A DNA stretch of 64,000 bases. It comes from Humibacter ginsenosidimutans (lineage in GTDB: Bacteria > Actinomycetota > Actinomycetes > Actinomycetales > Microbacteriaceae). The stretch covers positions 3,038,001 through 3,102,000 of the forward strand of contig NZ_CP042305.1 in NCBI RefSeq assembly GCF_007859675.1. The letters run 5' to 3'. The notes under the pieces are model-generated. The model was not told the DNA's origin and did no database searches. It saw only the letters and a list, made by a program, of their open reading frames with translations. Below, piece by piece: positions 40,472 through 50,277 of the stretch (its first letter is position 1; the number at the start of each line of letters is the position of its first letter). The translations under genes were made by a program, and so were the position numbers.

Positions 40472-43400
40472 GTGGAACGGCAATTGCGAAGGCATCGCCT
40501 GCGCGGAGGGCTCCGCCTGATCATCGGTGTAGGGGCCGCGATACCGCTCGCCGCCGCGACCGCGGCGCTGCCGGCCGTTGCGGCTCCGGCCGGAACGACC
40601 TACCACGTCGACTGCGGTGCGAGCGCGACCGGCGCCGACGGAAGCTCGGCACATCCATTCGCGTCGCTTCAGGCGGTGAACCTCGTGGCTTTGCACGCCG
40701 GCGACTCCGTGCTCTTCGCGCGTGGTTCGACCTGCGTCGGCACGCTGACTCCGAACGGGTCGGGCTCGAGCGGCGCACCCGTCGTGATCGGGGCCTACGG
40801 CGACGGCGCAGCCCCGAAGATCGACGGCAACGGCGCTCATGACGCCGTGCTGCTCGACAACATCGACAACATCACCGTGCAGGACCTCGACCTCACGAAC
40901 GCGGCGAATCCCGGAACCGAGCGCACGGGAATCCGCATCCACCTCAAGGACTTCGGCAAGGCGAGCGGATTTGTGCTTCAGCGGCTGAACATCCACGACG
41001 TGATGGGAGATGACAACAAGGGAGTGAACGGGTCCGCCGCCATCCAGGTGGGCATCGACGGCTCGGCTACGCCGACGTGGATCGACGGACTTCAGATCCT
41101 TGACAACACGATCACGCACTCTGGGCGTGAAGGCATCTACACCAAGTCGACCTGGAACAAGCGCCCGGAAGTCGGCACCCAGGACACCAGCGGCCTCGGA
41201 CCGTGGACACCGAGCACAGGCGTCGTGATCTCGGGCAATACGCTCACCAGCATCGCCGGCGACGGCATCAAGATCGACACGACGCAAGGTGCCGTCATCG
41301 AGCACAACGTGCTCAACGGGTTCCAGCTGCGCTCGAGTGCCAACAACGCGGGCATCTGGCCGTTCAACTCCGACGACACCGTCGTTCAATACAACGACGT
41401 GTCGGGTGGAGGCAGCGCGGGCGACGGCATGTCGTTCGATGCGGACGGCGGCTCGCAGCGCACCATCTTCCAGTACAACTACAGTCACGACAACGTCGGC
41501 GGTCTGCTTCTGGTCTGTCCGTATTCCGGCGCCAAGACGTACGGCACCATCATGCGATACAACGTCAGCATCAACGATGGCAGAGGCAGCAGGCTCTTCC
41601 AGCTCTGCCCCGGCGACATCGACCAGACTCAGATCTACAACAACACCATCATCGACGACACCGTCACGCCCACGTACTTTCTGCAAGACGACAACAGCAC
41701 CAGGCGAGGCGTGAGCTGGCACAACAACATCGTCGTGAACCGCGGTGCCGCGATGTCCACGCAGGTGCGCGGCGCCGGGCTCGAGTTCGACCACAACGTG
41801 CTGATCGGCGTGACGGGTGTGCCGGCGAACGCCGACGGAAGCACCAATCCCGGTGGATCGGACGCCGACCCCGGATTCGTCGATGAAGCGCATGTGCCGA
41901 CGGGCATGGACGACCTGGCAGGCGTGAAGCTGCGCGCCGGATCGCCGGCCCTCGGCGCAGGAGCCGCGGTCAGCGACAACGGGGGGCTCGACTACTTCGG
42001 CACCTCTGTTCCGGATGGCGCAGTCAACATCGGCGCGTATCAGGGGCCTGGCATCGTCACGGCCGACCCGGCAACGATTCGGCTCCCCGCCGTGTCGGTC
42101 GTCTCTGGCACGTCGACGATCGTGAAGGCGAACCTGACGTGGTGGGGCGCGAAGCCCACGGCCGGCCTGACCGCATCGCTCGCGGCCCCGGCGGGCTGGC
42201 GGGTCGTGGCCGCGCACGCGATCGTTCCCGACGGTGTCGCTCCTGGCGCCAGTGTGGAACTGAGCTGGAAGGTCTCCCCCTCCGGCGACGGTGCAGACGG
42301 GATCCGCGCAGCTGACGGTGTCGGCGTCCGCCGGCGGAACGGTGCTCGGCACCGCGTCGACGACGGCTACGGTGACGTCGCTGTATCCCGACATCGAGTC
42401 GGCCTTCAACGACGTGGCGATCACCGCCGACGGCGCGAACCCCTACACGGGCGACCTTGCGCTCAGCGAGAGCAGCCTGTCAGCGAACGAGATGCTGAAG
42501 GAGAAGGGCATCCAATCGGGCGCGACGGTTCAGGGCGGCAAGGTCACGTACACCTGGCCGGAATTCACCCCTGGCGAGAAGAATGCCGTATGGGCCGGCG
42601 GGCAGAGCATCGCGGTCGACGGCCAGGGGGATTCGCTGGGCTTCGTCACGATCGGTGTGAACGCGTACCCCACTGCGGTGTCTGGCAAGGGGTCGGTCAC
42701 CTACACCGACGGAACCACGAGTTCGTTCACCCTTGCAACGGGCGACTACTACTACAACAACCTCGCGACGGGGAGCTCCATCTTCGCCACGATGTCGTAT
42801 CGCAACACGCCAACGGGCAAGGGAACGGGAAAGTTCTCGCTCTTCGAAAGCACGGTGCCGCTCGATGACACGAAGACGGTTGCGTTCGTGACGTTGCCCG
42901 CCCTTCCGGCATACTCCGACGGCAAGACACCAGGGATGCTGGTGCTCGCCATGGGCATCGGGGGCGCGGCAGCCGAACCGACGCCCGACGGCCCCGTCAC
43001 GGTCAGCGAGCCGAAGGTGCACCCCGGTGACAAGGTGACGTTCTCGGCCGAGGGCTTCTACGACTCCGAGCGGGTCACAGGAACGGTGCATTCCGATCCG
43101 ATCGACCTCGGTGCGACGAACGCGACGGCGGGAAAGGCATCCCTCACCTGGACCGTGCCGGCCGACTTCGAGCTCGGCAGCCACGAGGTGACGCTGACCG
43201 GCGCAGACTCCGGTGCGGTGATGCAGTCGACGTTCGACGTCGTCGCGGCACCATCGGAACCCGGCGACGGAGGTGACGGAGGCACGAGCGGCGGGTCGAC
43301 AGGATCGGGCGGTTCCACGGGAGGTGGGTCCTCGGCGGGTTCGCACGGCGCGGCATCCGATGACAGCTCGCTTGCCTCCACCGGAAGTGACATCACCGTC

Positions 43401-43478
43401 GGCGCGAGCCTCGCGGCACTGGCACTCCTGTCGGGTGCTGGCATGCTTGCGGCAAGGCGTCGTCGACGCAAGGCCTGA
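40472..43478 (+). pseudogene. sortase-anchored right-handed beta-helix surface protein, frameshifted
   Basis: GTG 40472 with AGGAGG 5 nt upstream begins a protein with a signal peptide (LIIGVGAAIPLAAATAALPA), then a pectate-lyase-like parallel beta-helix (residues about 40-520; repeated IxxNxI strands such as WIDGLQILDNTITHSGREGI) and a NEW3-like Ig domain. At a C5 run (42276-42280) the frame breaks after ELSWKVSP; skipping one C continues into PATVQTGSAQLTVSASAGG in the second open frame, which runs to 43478 through further Ig-like domains, a Gly/Ser/Thr linker and a cell-wall sorting signal: LASTGSD, a hydrophobic segment and ARRRRRKA. The intact product would be about 1000 residues, anchored by a class E-type sortase and acting on polysaccharide. 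The break is a real mutation, phase variation or a base-calling error. Confidence 0.8.
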
Positions 43479-43603
43479 TCCTCCCGGGTCGGCGCACGAG
43501 GGCGGATGCCGTGACGGCGTTCGCCCTCGTCGTCGCGAACGCGCCCAGGGACCGCGAATCGGTGGCCAAGCGACGAGCCGAGCGCGGCCCGACGTACCGC
43601 GCG

Positions 43604-44698
43604 CTACGCACCAGGACGTGCCGCGGCCGTCGACTCACGCACGTTGAGCGCAGGCAGAAGATGGATGCGGCCACGTGACGCGCCGAGGCTCGATTCCGCT
43701 CCCACGCGTTCGAAGCACATCGAGAACGCGAGGTGCCCGAGATCGTGCTTCGCCGGAGCCACTGCCGTCAGGGGGACGCTCGCAAGAGAGGCGACCTCGT
43801 CGTCATACGCCACGACCGACAAGTCATCCGGCACCCGTATTCCGCGTTCCGCTGCGAGGTCGAGAAGGCCGATGGCGTCCACGTCGGTGAGCACGAGGAG
43901 GGCGTGCGTGTCGGTGTCGATGCAGCGGGACAGGAGCCGTTCGAGGTTGTCCCGCCTCGGTGAATCGCTGTCGGGATTGCGTGTGATCTCGTGCTCGAAG
44001 CAACGGGCGGGATCGATCGTGAACTCGGACAGTGCGCGACGGAAGCCGTCTCTCACCCACGGCGCCGTAGGGGTGTCCCGCATGGCGAGCCCGATGGAGT
44101 CGTGCCCGAGCTCCGCGAGATGGCGTACGGCGAGGCGTGCGCCGTACGCATGATCACTGCGAACAGACTCGAGCGGACCCTGTTCGGGCTCTTCGCCGAG
44201 ATCACGTTCCACGATGACGACCGGCACCCGGGCTCGCATCAGAGTCTTGTGCAGCTCGACGCTCTCGGTGAACTCGCGGCTCGGGGTCACGAGCATCCCG
44301 TCGACGCCCAGGTCGAGCAGGCGGCGCACCTGGTGCAGCTCGACGGCCTCTGTGTAGTCGGAGACCCCCAGCACGAGGCGGCATCCGAGATCGCGCGCGG
44401 CCCGTTTCGCTCCGGCGATCACCGCTGCGTAGTAGTACTCGCCGCTCGGTGTCACCATGCCGATCGTCGCCCGCGGACGCGCGCCTGCACCCGGACGCTG
44501 CTCGACGACCTGTTGCTTGACGGGGATCGCTCCACCGTGCACGCGGCGCAGCAGACCACGTTCCTCCAAGAGGCGAAGATCGCGGCGGACGGTCATGCCG
44601 GAGACGCCGAGGGTCGTGGCGAGGTCCTCGGTCCGGACCGAGGATCGTGAGTTCAGGGCGTCGAGAATGGCGTCGTGGCGTTCGTTCTCGAGGAGCAT
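43604..44698 (-). CDS. DeoR-HTH / LacI-type sensor hybrid transcriptional regulator
   Basis: A 364-residue regulator with an unusual pairing: residues 6-57 form a DeoR-type helix-turn-helix (RHDAILDALNSRSSVRTEDL, VSGMTVRRDLRLLEERGLL) and residues about 76-355 a LacI-type periplasmic-binding-protein domain (GMVTPSGEYYYAAVIAGAKR, VDGMLVTPSREF, HALLVLTDVDAIGLLDLAAE, VVAYDDEVASLASVPLT). Such hybrids usually control sugar uptake and hydrolysis genes. It is convergent with the beta-helix surface gene, a plausible target. An inverted repeat 22 bp upstream (44720-44734) may be its own site. Confidence 0.9.
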   Translation of the reverse strand: MLLENERHDAILDALNSRSSVRTEDLATTLGVSGMTVRRDLRLLEERGLLRRVHGGAIPVKQQVVEQRPGAGARPRATIGMVTPSGEYYYAAVIAGAKRAARDLGCRLVLGVSDYTEAVELHQVRRLLDLGVDGMLVTPSREFTESVELHKTLMRARVPVVIVERDLGEEPEQGPLESVRSDHAYGARLAVRHLAELGHDSIGLAMRDTPTAPWVRDGFRRALSEFTIDPARCFEHEITRNPDSDSPRRDNLERLLSRCIDTDTHALLVLTDVDAIGLLDLAAERGIRVPDDLSVVAYDDEVASLASVPLTAVAPAKHDLGHLAFSMCFERVGAESSLGASRGRIHLLPALNVRESTAAARPGA

Positions 44699-44719
44699 CT
44701 GTGTTCCCGTTCAGCCGCG

Positions 44720-44734
44720 TTCGTCACCCGAACA
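44720..44734. promoter_or_regulatory. candidate DeoR-type operator
   Basis: GTTCG-TCACC-CGAAC, 5-bp perfect arms, 22 bp upstream of the hybrid regulator start; GTTCG/CGAAC arms are common in DeoR-family boxes. The remainder of 44735-44918 shows no gene. Confidence 0.4.
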
Positions 44735-44918
44735 TGAGCCCATTAATTGTACGGGCGGTTGAGCTGCCCACTCGGGAAGACGGCCTTCACATGGTGCCGT
44801 CGCCGACGTGGCTCCCGTATGGGGGTGTTATCCTCTCACCTTGAACGCCTCGCTCCGAGCGCGGCGAACGACCCGACGTTCGGGCGCATTCTGTGCCCCC
44901 ACGACAGCCCATGAGCCT

Positions 44919-45725
44919 ATGACTGCCTACCCAACCCGACGCGCGGCGCGCGAGGCGCGGCACGCCGCCGCAGCCCCTGGCTCGCGACGCGCGGCGAGGG
45001 CGGAATCGGCTCGGCTGGGCGCCTCGCGGCGCTCTGACGAGCGACATGCGGGTGCGTCGCACCGAGCGACACCCAAGCGGTGGCGCTCGCCGGGGCGCGT
45101 GACCGCGGCGGCCGCGGCGTCCCTCTTCCTCGCGGGAAGCGCGATGGTCGCGATCCCCGCCAACGCGTCGACCACGCCGACCGGCGCGGTCTATGCAGAC
45201 GAGCTGATCGCGCACACCCAGTCGCTGCACGTCTCGGGTGCGGTGTCGCAGCAGTCGCTCGAGCAGACCAAGTTCGACTCGGCGGGATTCACCCGGCCAG
45301 ACGGCAGCCCCGCGATCACCGTCGGTGGCACGACCAACATCGACTGGGCGGCCCTCGTGCTGCAAGACGGCGGCTTTCCGGTGACGCCGAACAACCTCAC
45401 GGTGATGCTGCAGTGGATGGATTCGGAGAACGATCCGAACTCCTGGTGGCTGCGCAACAATCCGCTCAACAACGGGCTCGGCTCCGGCGGCGGCGCCGGC
45501 TTCGGCAGCTACCACAACCTCACCATCGCGGCGAGCTACGTGGCGCAGCAGTTGCACCGGGATCTCTTCTCCGGCATCGCGCAGGCGTTCGCGGCGAACT
45601 CTCCGGTCTCGGTGAGCGTGCAGGCGATCATCGACTCGCCGTGGGCCGGCAGCCACTACGGCTACGGCTCCATCTGGCACGGAGTCGACGTGCCCATCGT
45701 CTCAGCCCCGGCCGACGACTGGTAG
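44919..45725 (+). CDS. secreted protein of unknown function with lysozyme-like features
   Basis: A 268-residue exported protein. A long basic N-terminus (TAYPTRRAAREARHAAA, Arg/Ala-rich, about 65 residues) precedes a membrane/signal segment VTAAAAASLFLAGSAMVAIP ending near NAST. The mature part contains WMDSENDPNSWWLRNNPLNN and SYHNLTIAASYVAQQL, reminiscent of peptidoglycan-hydrolase or phage-lysin folds with the NNPLN pattern, but no catalytic residues can be assigned. ATG 44919 is chosen because the MTAYPTRRAAREAR opening is a typical start for this kind of actinobacterial secreted protein; upstream in-frame sequence does not look coding. Confidence 0.7.
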   Translation: MTAYPTRRAAREARHAAAAPGSRRAARAESARLGASRRSDERHAGASHRATPKRWRSPGRVTAAAAASLFLAGSAMVAIPANASTTPTGAVYADELIAHTQSLHVSGAVSQQSLEQTKFDSAGFTRPDGSPAITVGGTTNIDWAALVLQDGGFPVTPNNLTVMLQWMDSENDPNSWWLRNNPLNNGLGSGGGAGFGSYHNLTIAASYVAQQLHRDLFSGIAQAFAANSPVSVSVQAIIDSPWAGSHYGYGSIWHGVDVPIVSAPADDW

Positions 45726-45751
45726 GCCGGCTGCTCGACGTGCCGCCGCGA

Positions 45752-45884
45752 GTTGAGGAGCGCGCGGCGCAGCCGTGCGCACCCCGAAACCCTGGCCCAT
45801 CCGCAGCGTGGTTTCGAGACGCGCGCCGTCGGCGTGCTCCTCACCCGGCGGTGGGGACCGCGCGCCTTCGGCGTGCTCCTCACA
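45752..45884. repeat. REP-like element (GTTGAGGAGC family) with partial tandem copy
   Basis: GTTGAGGAGCGCGCGGCGC (45752-45770) faces GCGCGCCGTCGGCGTGCTCCTCAC-like sequence (45821-45844), with CGAAACC/GGTTTCG at the inner ends. The right arm is repeated imperfectly at about 45859-45884 (GCGCGCCTTCGGCGTGCTCC). Same family as 15449-15531. Confidence 0.7.
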
Positions 45885-45929
45885 CGGCGGTGATCCGTAG
45901 CCCCGCGACACGCGGCATAGCCTGACGGG

Positions 45930-48152
45930 ATGGATTACGGCCACCCGCTTCGGTTCGGAACCTTCGTCACCCCCGTGAACGGCCGGCCGCAGCAGCCGGT
46001 GCAGCTCGCGCAGCTGAGCGAACAGCTCGGGTTCGACCTCGTCACCTTCCAGGACCACCCGTACCAGCCTGCGTTCCTCGACACGTGGACGCTCATGTCG
46101 TACGTGGCGGCGGCGACCACGAGCATCCACATCGCGCCGAACGTTCTCAACCTGCCGCTGCGGCCGGCTCCGGTGATCGCACGGGCGGCGGCATCCCTCG
46201 ACCTTCTCTCGAACGGGCGGTTCGACCTCGGCCTCGGCGCGGGCGGGTTCTGGGATCCGATCGCCGCGATGGGCGGACGCAGGCTCACGCCTGGCCAGGC
46301 CGTCGACCAGCTCGACGAGGCGATCGACGTGATCCGCGGCACGTGGGATGCCGGCAACCGCGAGCGCTTCACCGGCGGCGAGTACTACCCGGTGAACGGC
46401 GCCAAGCGAGGGCCGGCGCCGGCGCATGACATTCCTGTCTGGGTCGGGGCGCTCAAGCCGAGGATGCTGCGCCTCACCGGCCGCAAAGCCGACGGGTGGC
46501 TCCCGTCGCTGGGCTACCTGCAACCGGGTGACCTGCAGGCCGGCAATGCGCGCATCGACGACGCGGCAGCGGATGCCGGCAGGCGCCCCGACGAGGTGCG
46601 TCGCATGCTCAACATCGGCGGGGACCTCGAGGCCGAGCAGCTCGTCGCGTTCGCGCTCGACGACGGGGTGAGCACGTTCATCCTGGCCGGCGACGACGCC
46701 TACACGATGCAGCATTTCGCCGAGGAGGTCGTGCCCGCCGTGCGCGAGGCCGTCGACGCCGAACGTGCGCGTCGGGGAACTCAGGTCGGCTCAGGTCGCA
46801 GCGCAGCCGCTCTCGCCAAACGGAGCCCCGAGATCGCGTACGACGAGATTCCCGAGTCGCTGCGCGAGCTGGCGGTCGAGCCCGGCGATTTCGCCTATCG
46901 AACGGTGAAGTCGACGTACGCGCGCGCGGGTTCCCCTGGTCTCGTGCTGCGCCCGCGCACGGTCGACGAAGTGGCGGACGCCGTCGCCTTCGCCCGCCGC
47001 ACTCCGAACGTGCCGCTCGGCATCCGCAGCGGCGGGCACGGGCTGAGCGGTCGCAGCACCAACGACGGCGGCATCGTCATCGACCTGGCCGCTTTGAACG
47101 AGATCGGGGTGCTCGACGAGGCGACCCGTCGTGTGCGAGTGGGGCCCGGCGCCCGCTGGATGGACGTCGCACGCGCCCTCGAGCCGCACGGCTGGGCGCT
47201 CTCCAGCGGCGACTACGGCGGGGTGGGAGTCGGCGGCCTCGCGACGGCCGGCGGCATCGGCTTTCTCGCGCGCGAGCACGGTCTCACCATCGATCACGTC
47301 GTCGCCGCCGACGTCGTGCTCGCGGACGGAACGGTGGTGCGAGCATCCGCCGACGAGAACGCCGACCTGTTCTGGGCCGTGCGTGGCGCAGGGGCCAACG
47401 TCGGCATCGTCACGTCGTTCGAGTTCGAGACGGATGCCGTCGGCGATGTCGGGTGGACGCAGCTCGTGTTCGACGCCTCCGACACCGCCGCCTTTCTGCA
47501 GCGATTCGGCGAGGCGATGGAGGCCGCTCCTCGCGACACCACCCTCTTTCTCATCCTCGCCAGACAGCGCGGTGAGGTGATCGGTCAGCTGTACGGCGTC
47601 GTCGATTCGAGCGATCCCGACACGATCATCGAGCGTCTTCAGCCGTTCGCCGCGATCGGCCCCCTGGCGGGGCAACAGGTGCAGCTCGCGCCCTACGCCG
47701 ACGTGATGGCGAACGCGTCGGATGCCATGCACGACGGTCAGGGCGAGCCGCATTTCAGATCGGGGCTCGTCGCGCATCTCGATGCGGAGGTGGCGGTCGC
47801 GGGCGCGGCGATGGTGCAGTCGGGCGCCACGCCGTGGTTCCAGATCAGGTCGGTGGGCGGCGCCGTGGCGGATGTTCCGTCGGATGCCACGCCCTACGCC
47901 CATCGAGCAGCCAACTTCTCGATCACCGCTATCGGTCGGGGCGACCGCTTCGAGACGCTGTGGAAGGACCTCGCCGAACACTTCGACGGGCTCTACATCA
48001 GCTTCGAGTCCCGCGAGGGACCGGAGCTCGTCGAGCAGGCGTTCCCACCCGCAACCCTGGCGAGGCTGCGTGAGATCAAGGGACGCTACGACCCGAACGC
48101 CGTCTTCCGCGACAACTTCAACGTGGGCGTCGAGGACGCGGTGAACGGCTGA
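45930..48152 (+). CDS. fusion: luciferase-like monooxygenase domain plus FAD-linked (BBE-type) oxidase
   Basis: A 740-residue single chain joining two flavoenzyme families. Residues 1-285 are an LLM-class (bacterial-luciferase-like, FMN/F420) TIM barrel: LRFGTFVTPVNGRPQQPVQL, VAAATTSIHIAPNVLNLPLR, GRFDLGLGAGGFWD. After a 20-residue linker, residues about 310-740 are a PCMH-type FAD domain with the covalent-flavin motif GIRSGGHGLSG (His370), GGVGVGGLATAGGIGFLARE, and the C-terminal BBE segment RYDPNAVFRDNFNV. There is no stop or start signal between the halves. TAGCCT sits exactly 6 nt before the ATG. Substrates are unknown; the pairing suggests sequential oxidation of one compound. Confidence 0.88.
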   Translation: MDYGHPLRFGTFVTPVNGRPQQPVQLAQLSEQLGFDLVTFQDHPYQPAFLDTWTLMSYVAAATTSIHIAPNVLNLPLRPAPVIARAAASLDLLSNGRFDLGLGAGGFWDPIAAMGGRRLTPGQAVDQLDEAIDVIRGTWDAGNRERFTGGEYYPVNGAKRGPAPAHDIPVWVGALKPRMLRLTGRKADGWLPSLGYLQPGDLQAGNARIDDAAADAGRRPDEVRRMLNIGGDLEAEQLVAFALDDGVSTFILAGDDAYTMQHFAEEVVPAVREAVDAERARRGTQVGSGRSAAALAKRSPEIAYDEIPESLRELAVEPGDFAYRTVKSTYARAGSPGLVLRPRTVDEVADAVAFARRTPNVPLGIRSGGHGLSGRSTNDGGIVIDLAALNEIGVLDEATRRVRVGPGARWMDVARALEPHGWALSSGDYGGVGVGGLATAGGIGFLAREHGLTIDHVVAADVVLADGTVVRASADENADLFWAVRGAGANVGIVTSFEFETDAVGDVGWTQLVFDASDTAAFLQRFGEAMEAAPRDTTLFLILARQRGEVIGQLYGVVDSSDPDTIIERLQPFAAIGPLAGQQVQLAPYADVMANASDAMHDGQGEPHFRSGLVAHLDAEVAVAGAAMVQSGATPWFQIRSVGGAVADVPSDATPYAHRAANFSITAIGRGDRFETLWKDLAEHFDGLYISFESREGPELVEQAFPPATLARLREIKGRYDPNAVFRDNFNVGVEDAVNG

Positions 48153-48223
48153 CGCGCCGTTTCGCGGTGCTCCTCAACCTTCGGGGCGGGGTGCGCGTCG
48201 GCGGTCGCTTCTAGCATGACGGG

Positions 48224-49333
48224 ATGACGGCTGTGCACCGGCTCACGCGCGAGGAGGCGCGGCAGATCGCGGTGCGCTCCCAGCTGCTCGACGCCTCCAT
48301 GCCCACGGATCTGCTCGACACCGTGCGACGCCTCACACTCGTGCAGTACGAACCGACCGCCGCGGTCGCGCCGAGCGCCGACCTCGTGCTGTGGAGTCGG
48401 CTGGGCAGGTACTTCCGGCCGGATGATCTGCAGCGGGCACTGGCATCCCACGTGCTGCTGGAGATGCGCAGCATGATGCGGCCGGCGCACGACGCAGCCC
48501 TGTACCGAGCGGAGATGCAGGCGTGGCCGGGCGAGGATGCCACAGGCTGGGCCCGTCACCAGGCAGACTGGGTGGCGGCGAACGACGCGTGCCGCCGCGA
48601 CATCCTCGCCAGGCTCCGAGACGCGGGCCCCACCATCTCGCGCGACCTGCCCGACACCTGCGTCGAGCCGTGGAAGTCGAGCGGTTGGAACAGCGGACGC
48701 AACGTGGCCATGATGCTCGAGCTGATGGAGCTGCGTGGCGACGTCGCCGTGGCCGGTCGTCTCGGCCGCGAGCGGCAGTGGGACCTCGCCGAGCGGCTCT
48801 ATCCCGACGACCCCGTGGTGCCCGAGCCGGATGCCTCGCACGAACGCCGCATGCGCCGGCTGCGCTCACTCGGTGTGGCCAGAGCCCGCACCACGCAGAC
48901 GCCCGGCGAGCAGAACGACGTCGGAGACGTCGGCGAGCCTGCCGTCATCGACGGCGTTCGTGGGCAGTGGCGGGTCGATCCGGCCCAGCTCGGCCGCGAT
49001 TTCGAGGGCAGAACCGCCTTGCTCTCGCCGTTCGACCGACTCGTCTTCGACCGCAAGCGCATGCTCGAGCTCTTCGAGTTCGACTACCAGCTCGGCATCT
49101 ACACGCCCGAGCCGAAACGGCGTTTCGGGTTCTACGCGCTGCCCGTGCTGCACGGCGACCGCCTCGTCGGCAAGGTGGATGCGACCGCGAACGCGCCGGA
49201 TGGCATCCTGCGCGTCAACCGCATCTACGAAGACGAGCCGTGGAACGCCGAGCTGAAGGATGCCGTCACCGCCGAACTCGAGAGCCTCGCCTTCATGCTG
49301 CGGCTGCGAGTGCAGCGCGACACCGCGGGATGA
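48224..49333 (+). CDS. winged-helix DNA-binding protein (HTH_42/YcaQ-like DNA glycosylase family)
   Basis: A 369-residue protein of the family related to AlkX/YcaQ interstrand cross-link glycosylases: LTREEARQIAVRSQLL at the N-terminus, LTLVQYEPTAAVAPSADLVLWSR, the catalytic-region-like ALLSPFDRLVFDRKR and FGFYALPVLHGDRLVGKVD near the C-terminus. It may unhook damaged DNA bases; the family is better known from structure than biochemistry. TAGCAT is exactly 6 nt before the ATG with the spacer GACGGG, identical to that of the preceding gene. Confidence 0.85.
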   Translation: MTAVHRLTREEARQIAVRSQLLDASMPTDLLDTVRRLTLVQYEPTAAVAPSADLVLWSRLGRYFRPDDLQRALASHVLLEMRSMMRPAHDAALYRAEMQAWPGEDATGWARHQADWVAANDACRRDILARLRDAGPTISRDLPDTCVEPWKSSGWNSGRNVAMMLELMELRGDVAVAGRLGRERQWDLAERLYPDDPVVPEPDASHERRMRRLRSLGVARARTTQTPGEQNDVGDVGEPAVIDGVRGQWRVDPAQLGRDFEGRTALLSPFDRLVFDRKRMLELFEFDYQLGIYTPEPKRRFGFYALPVLHGDRLVGKVDATANAPDGILRVNRIYEDEPWNAELKDAVTAELESLAFMLRLRVQRDTAG

Positions 49334-49406
49334 GCTGGCATGATCAGCCGAGGCCGCCGTACGGCCCGCCGAGGACTCTGCGCGCCGCCGAGCCCGCTAG
49401 AGACCT

Positions 49407-50213
49407 TCACCGTTCGTTGGCCCGGTCCAGCTCGTCGACGATCTCGCTGAATCCACGTTGCCTGGCGAGCGTGCGGGGGAGCACGCCGTCTCCGTCGGCG
49501 ATGGACTGGTCGGCGCCGGCTTTCAGGAGCAGCCGCACGACCTCCACGTGCTCGGCGTCGCCGTTGCCGAGCACGATGGCTTCGTGCAGCGCCGTCCATG
49601 ACAGGTTGTTGACGTGGTTGACCGGGACCCCCGCGGCGATGAGCATGCGCACGGTGGGCACGTGAGCGTGCTCGCTCGCGGGGATGAGCGCCGTGCCGCC
49701 GTATCGATTGGTGCTGCGCACGTCGGCGCCGTGGGCGAGCGTGGCCCGCACGATCTCGTCCAGTCCCTCGGCGCCCGCATAGAGGAACGCGGAGTCCTGG
49801 ATGTCGTCCTTGGCGTTCGGGTCGGCGCCGGCCTCGAGCAGCGTCGTCGCCACGTCTGATCGATTCGCCTTGGTCGCCTCCACCAGCGGCGTGCGTCCGA
49901 GCGGACCGCGCGCCTCGAGGTCGGCGCCGTCGGCGATGGCATCCTTGATCCCGACGAGGTCGGATGCCTCCACCGCCGTGAAGAGCGCGCGGGTCGCCGC
50001 GGAGGCGCCGGCCGGCGGAGCGAACGTCTGCATGGAAAGCTCCTGACTTGTAGTCGGCCGGGGTGTGCTGGGCGACGTGCCTCGCAGGTCGTCGGTTGCG
50101 ACGGCGCTGCAGCCCGCCGTCATCGTGAGGGCGGCGCCGACCACGACCAGGGCTGCCGTCACGCGGACCGGCCGTCGTCCCGGCGGGCTGGGATGTCTCG
50201 ATCGCCTCATCAT
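49407..50213 (-). CDS. ankyrin-repeat lipoprotein
   Basis: A 268-residue exported protein: basic N-terminus, signal VTAALVVVGAALTMTAGC with lipobox Cys at about residue 35, a Ser/Thr/Pro linker and about five ankyrin repeats from residue 75 on (GADLEARGPLGRTPLVEATK, GADPNAKDDIQDSAFLYAGA, GVPVNHVNNLSWTALHEAIV, GADQSIADGDGVLPRTLARQ). These mediate protein contacts at the outer membrane face. The divergent GntR gene and a TGTATACCA box 4 bp upstream suggest control by that regulator. Either of two adjacent ATGs (50213, 50210) may be used. Confidence 0.85.
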   Translation of the reverse strand: MMRRSRHPSPPGRRPVRVTAALVVVGAALTMTAGCSAVATDDLRGTSPSTPRPTTSQELSMQTFAPPAGASAATRALFTAVEASDLVGIKDAIADGADLEARGPLGRTPLVEATKANRSDVATTLLEAGADPNAKDDIQDSAFLYAGAEGLDEIVRATLAHGADVRSTNRYGGTALIPASEHAHVPTVRMLIAAGVPVNHVNNLSWTALHEAIVLGNGDAEHVEVVRLLLKAGADQSIADGDGVLPRTLARQRGFSEIVDELDRANER

Positions 50214-50216
50214 TTC

Positions 50217-50225
50217 TGTATACCA
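50217..50225. promoter_or_regulatory. GntR operator, copy 1
   Basis: TGTATACCA, followed by AAATT, lies between the divergent ankyrin lipoprotein and GntR genes; it matches the TGGTATACCA palindrome at 51004-51013 in nine of ten positions apart from the missing G. Confidence 0.5.
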
Positions 50226-50277
50226 AAATTGGCTGAGTCTCCCCGGAGGGATTCAGAGCCGGTGGAAGAATGAACGG

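Noticed and set aside
39266..42424. 1052-codon leftward open frame
   Set aside because: Antisense to serS, the HAD gene and the beta-helix gene; no recognisable domain and His/Val/Arg-biased composition.
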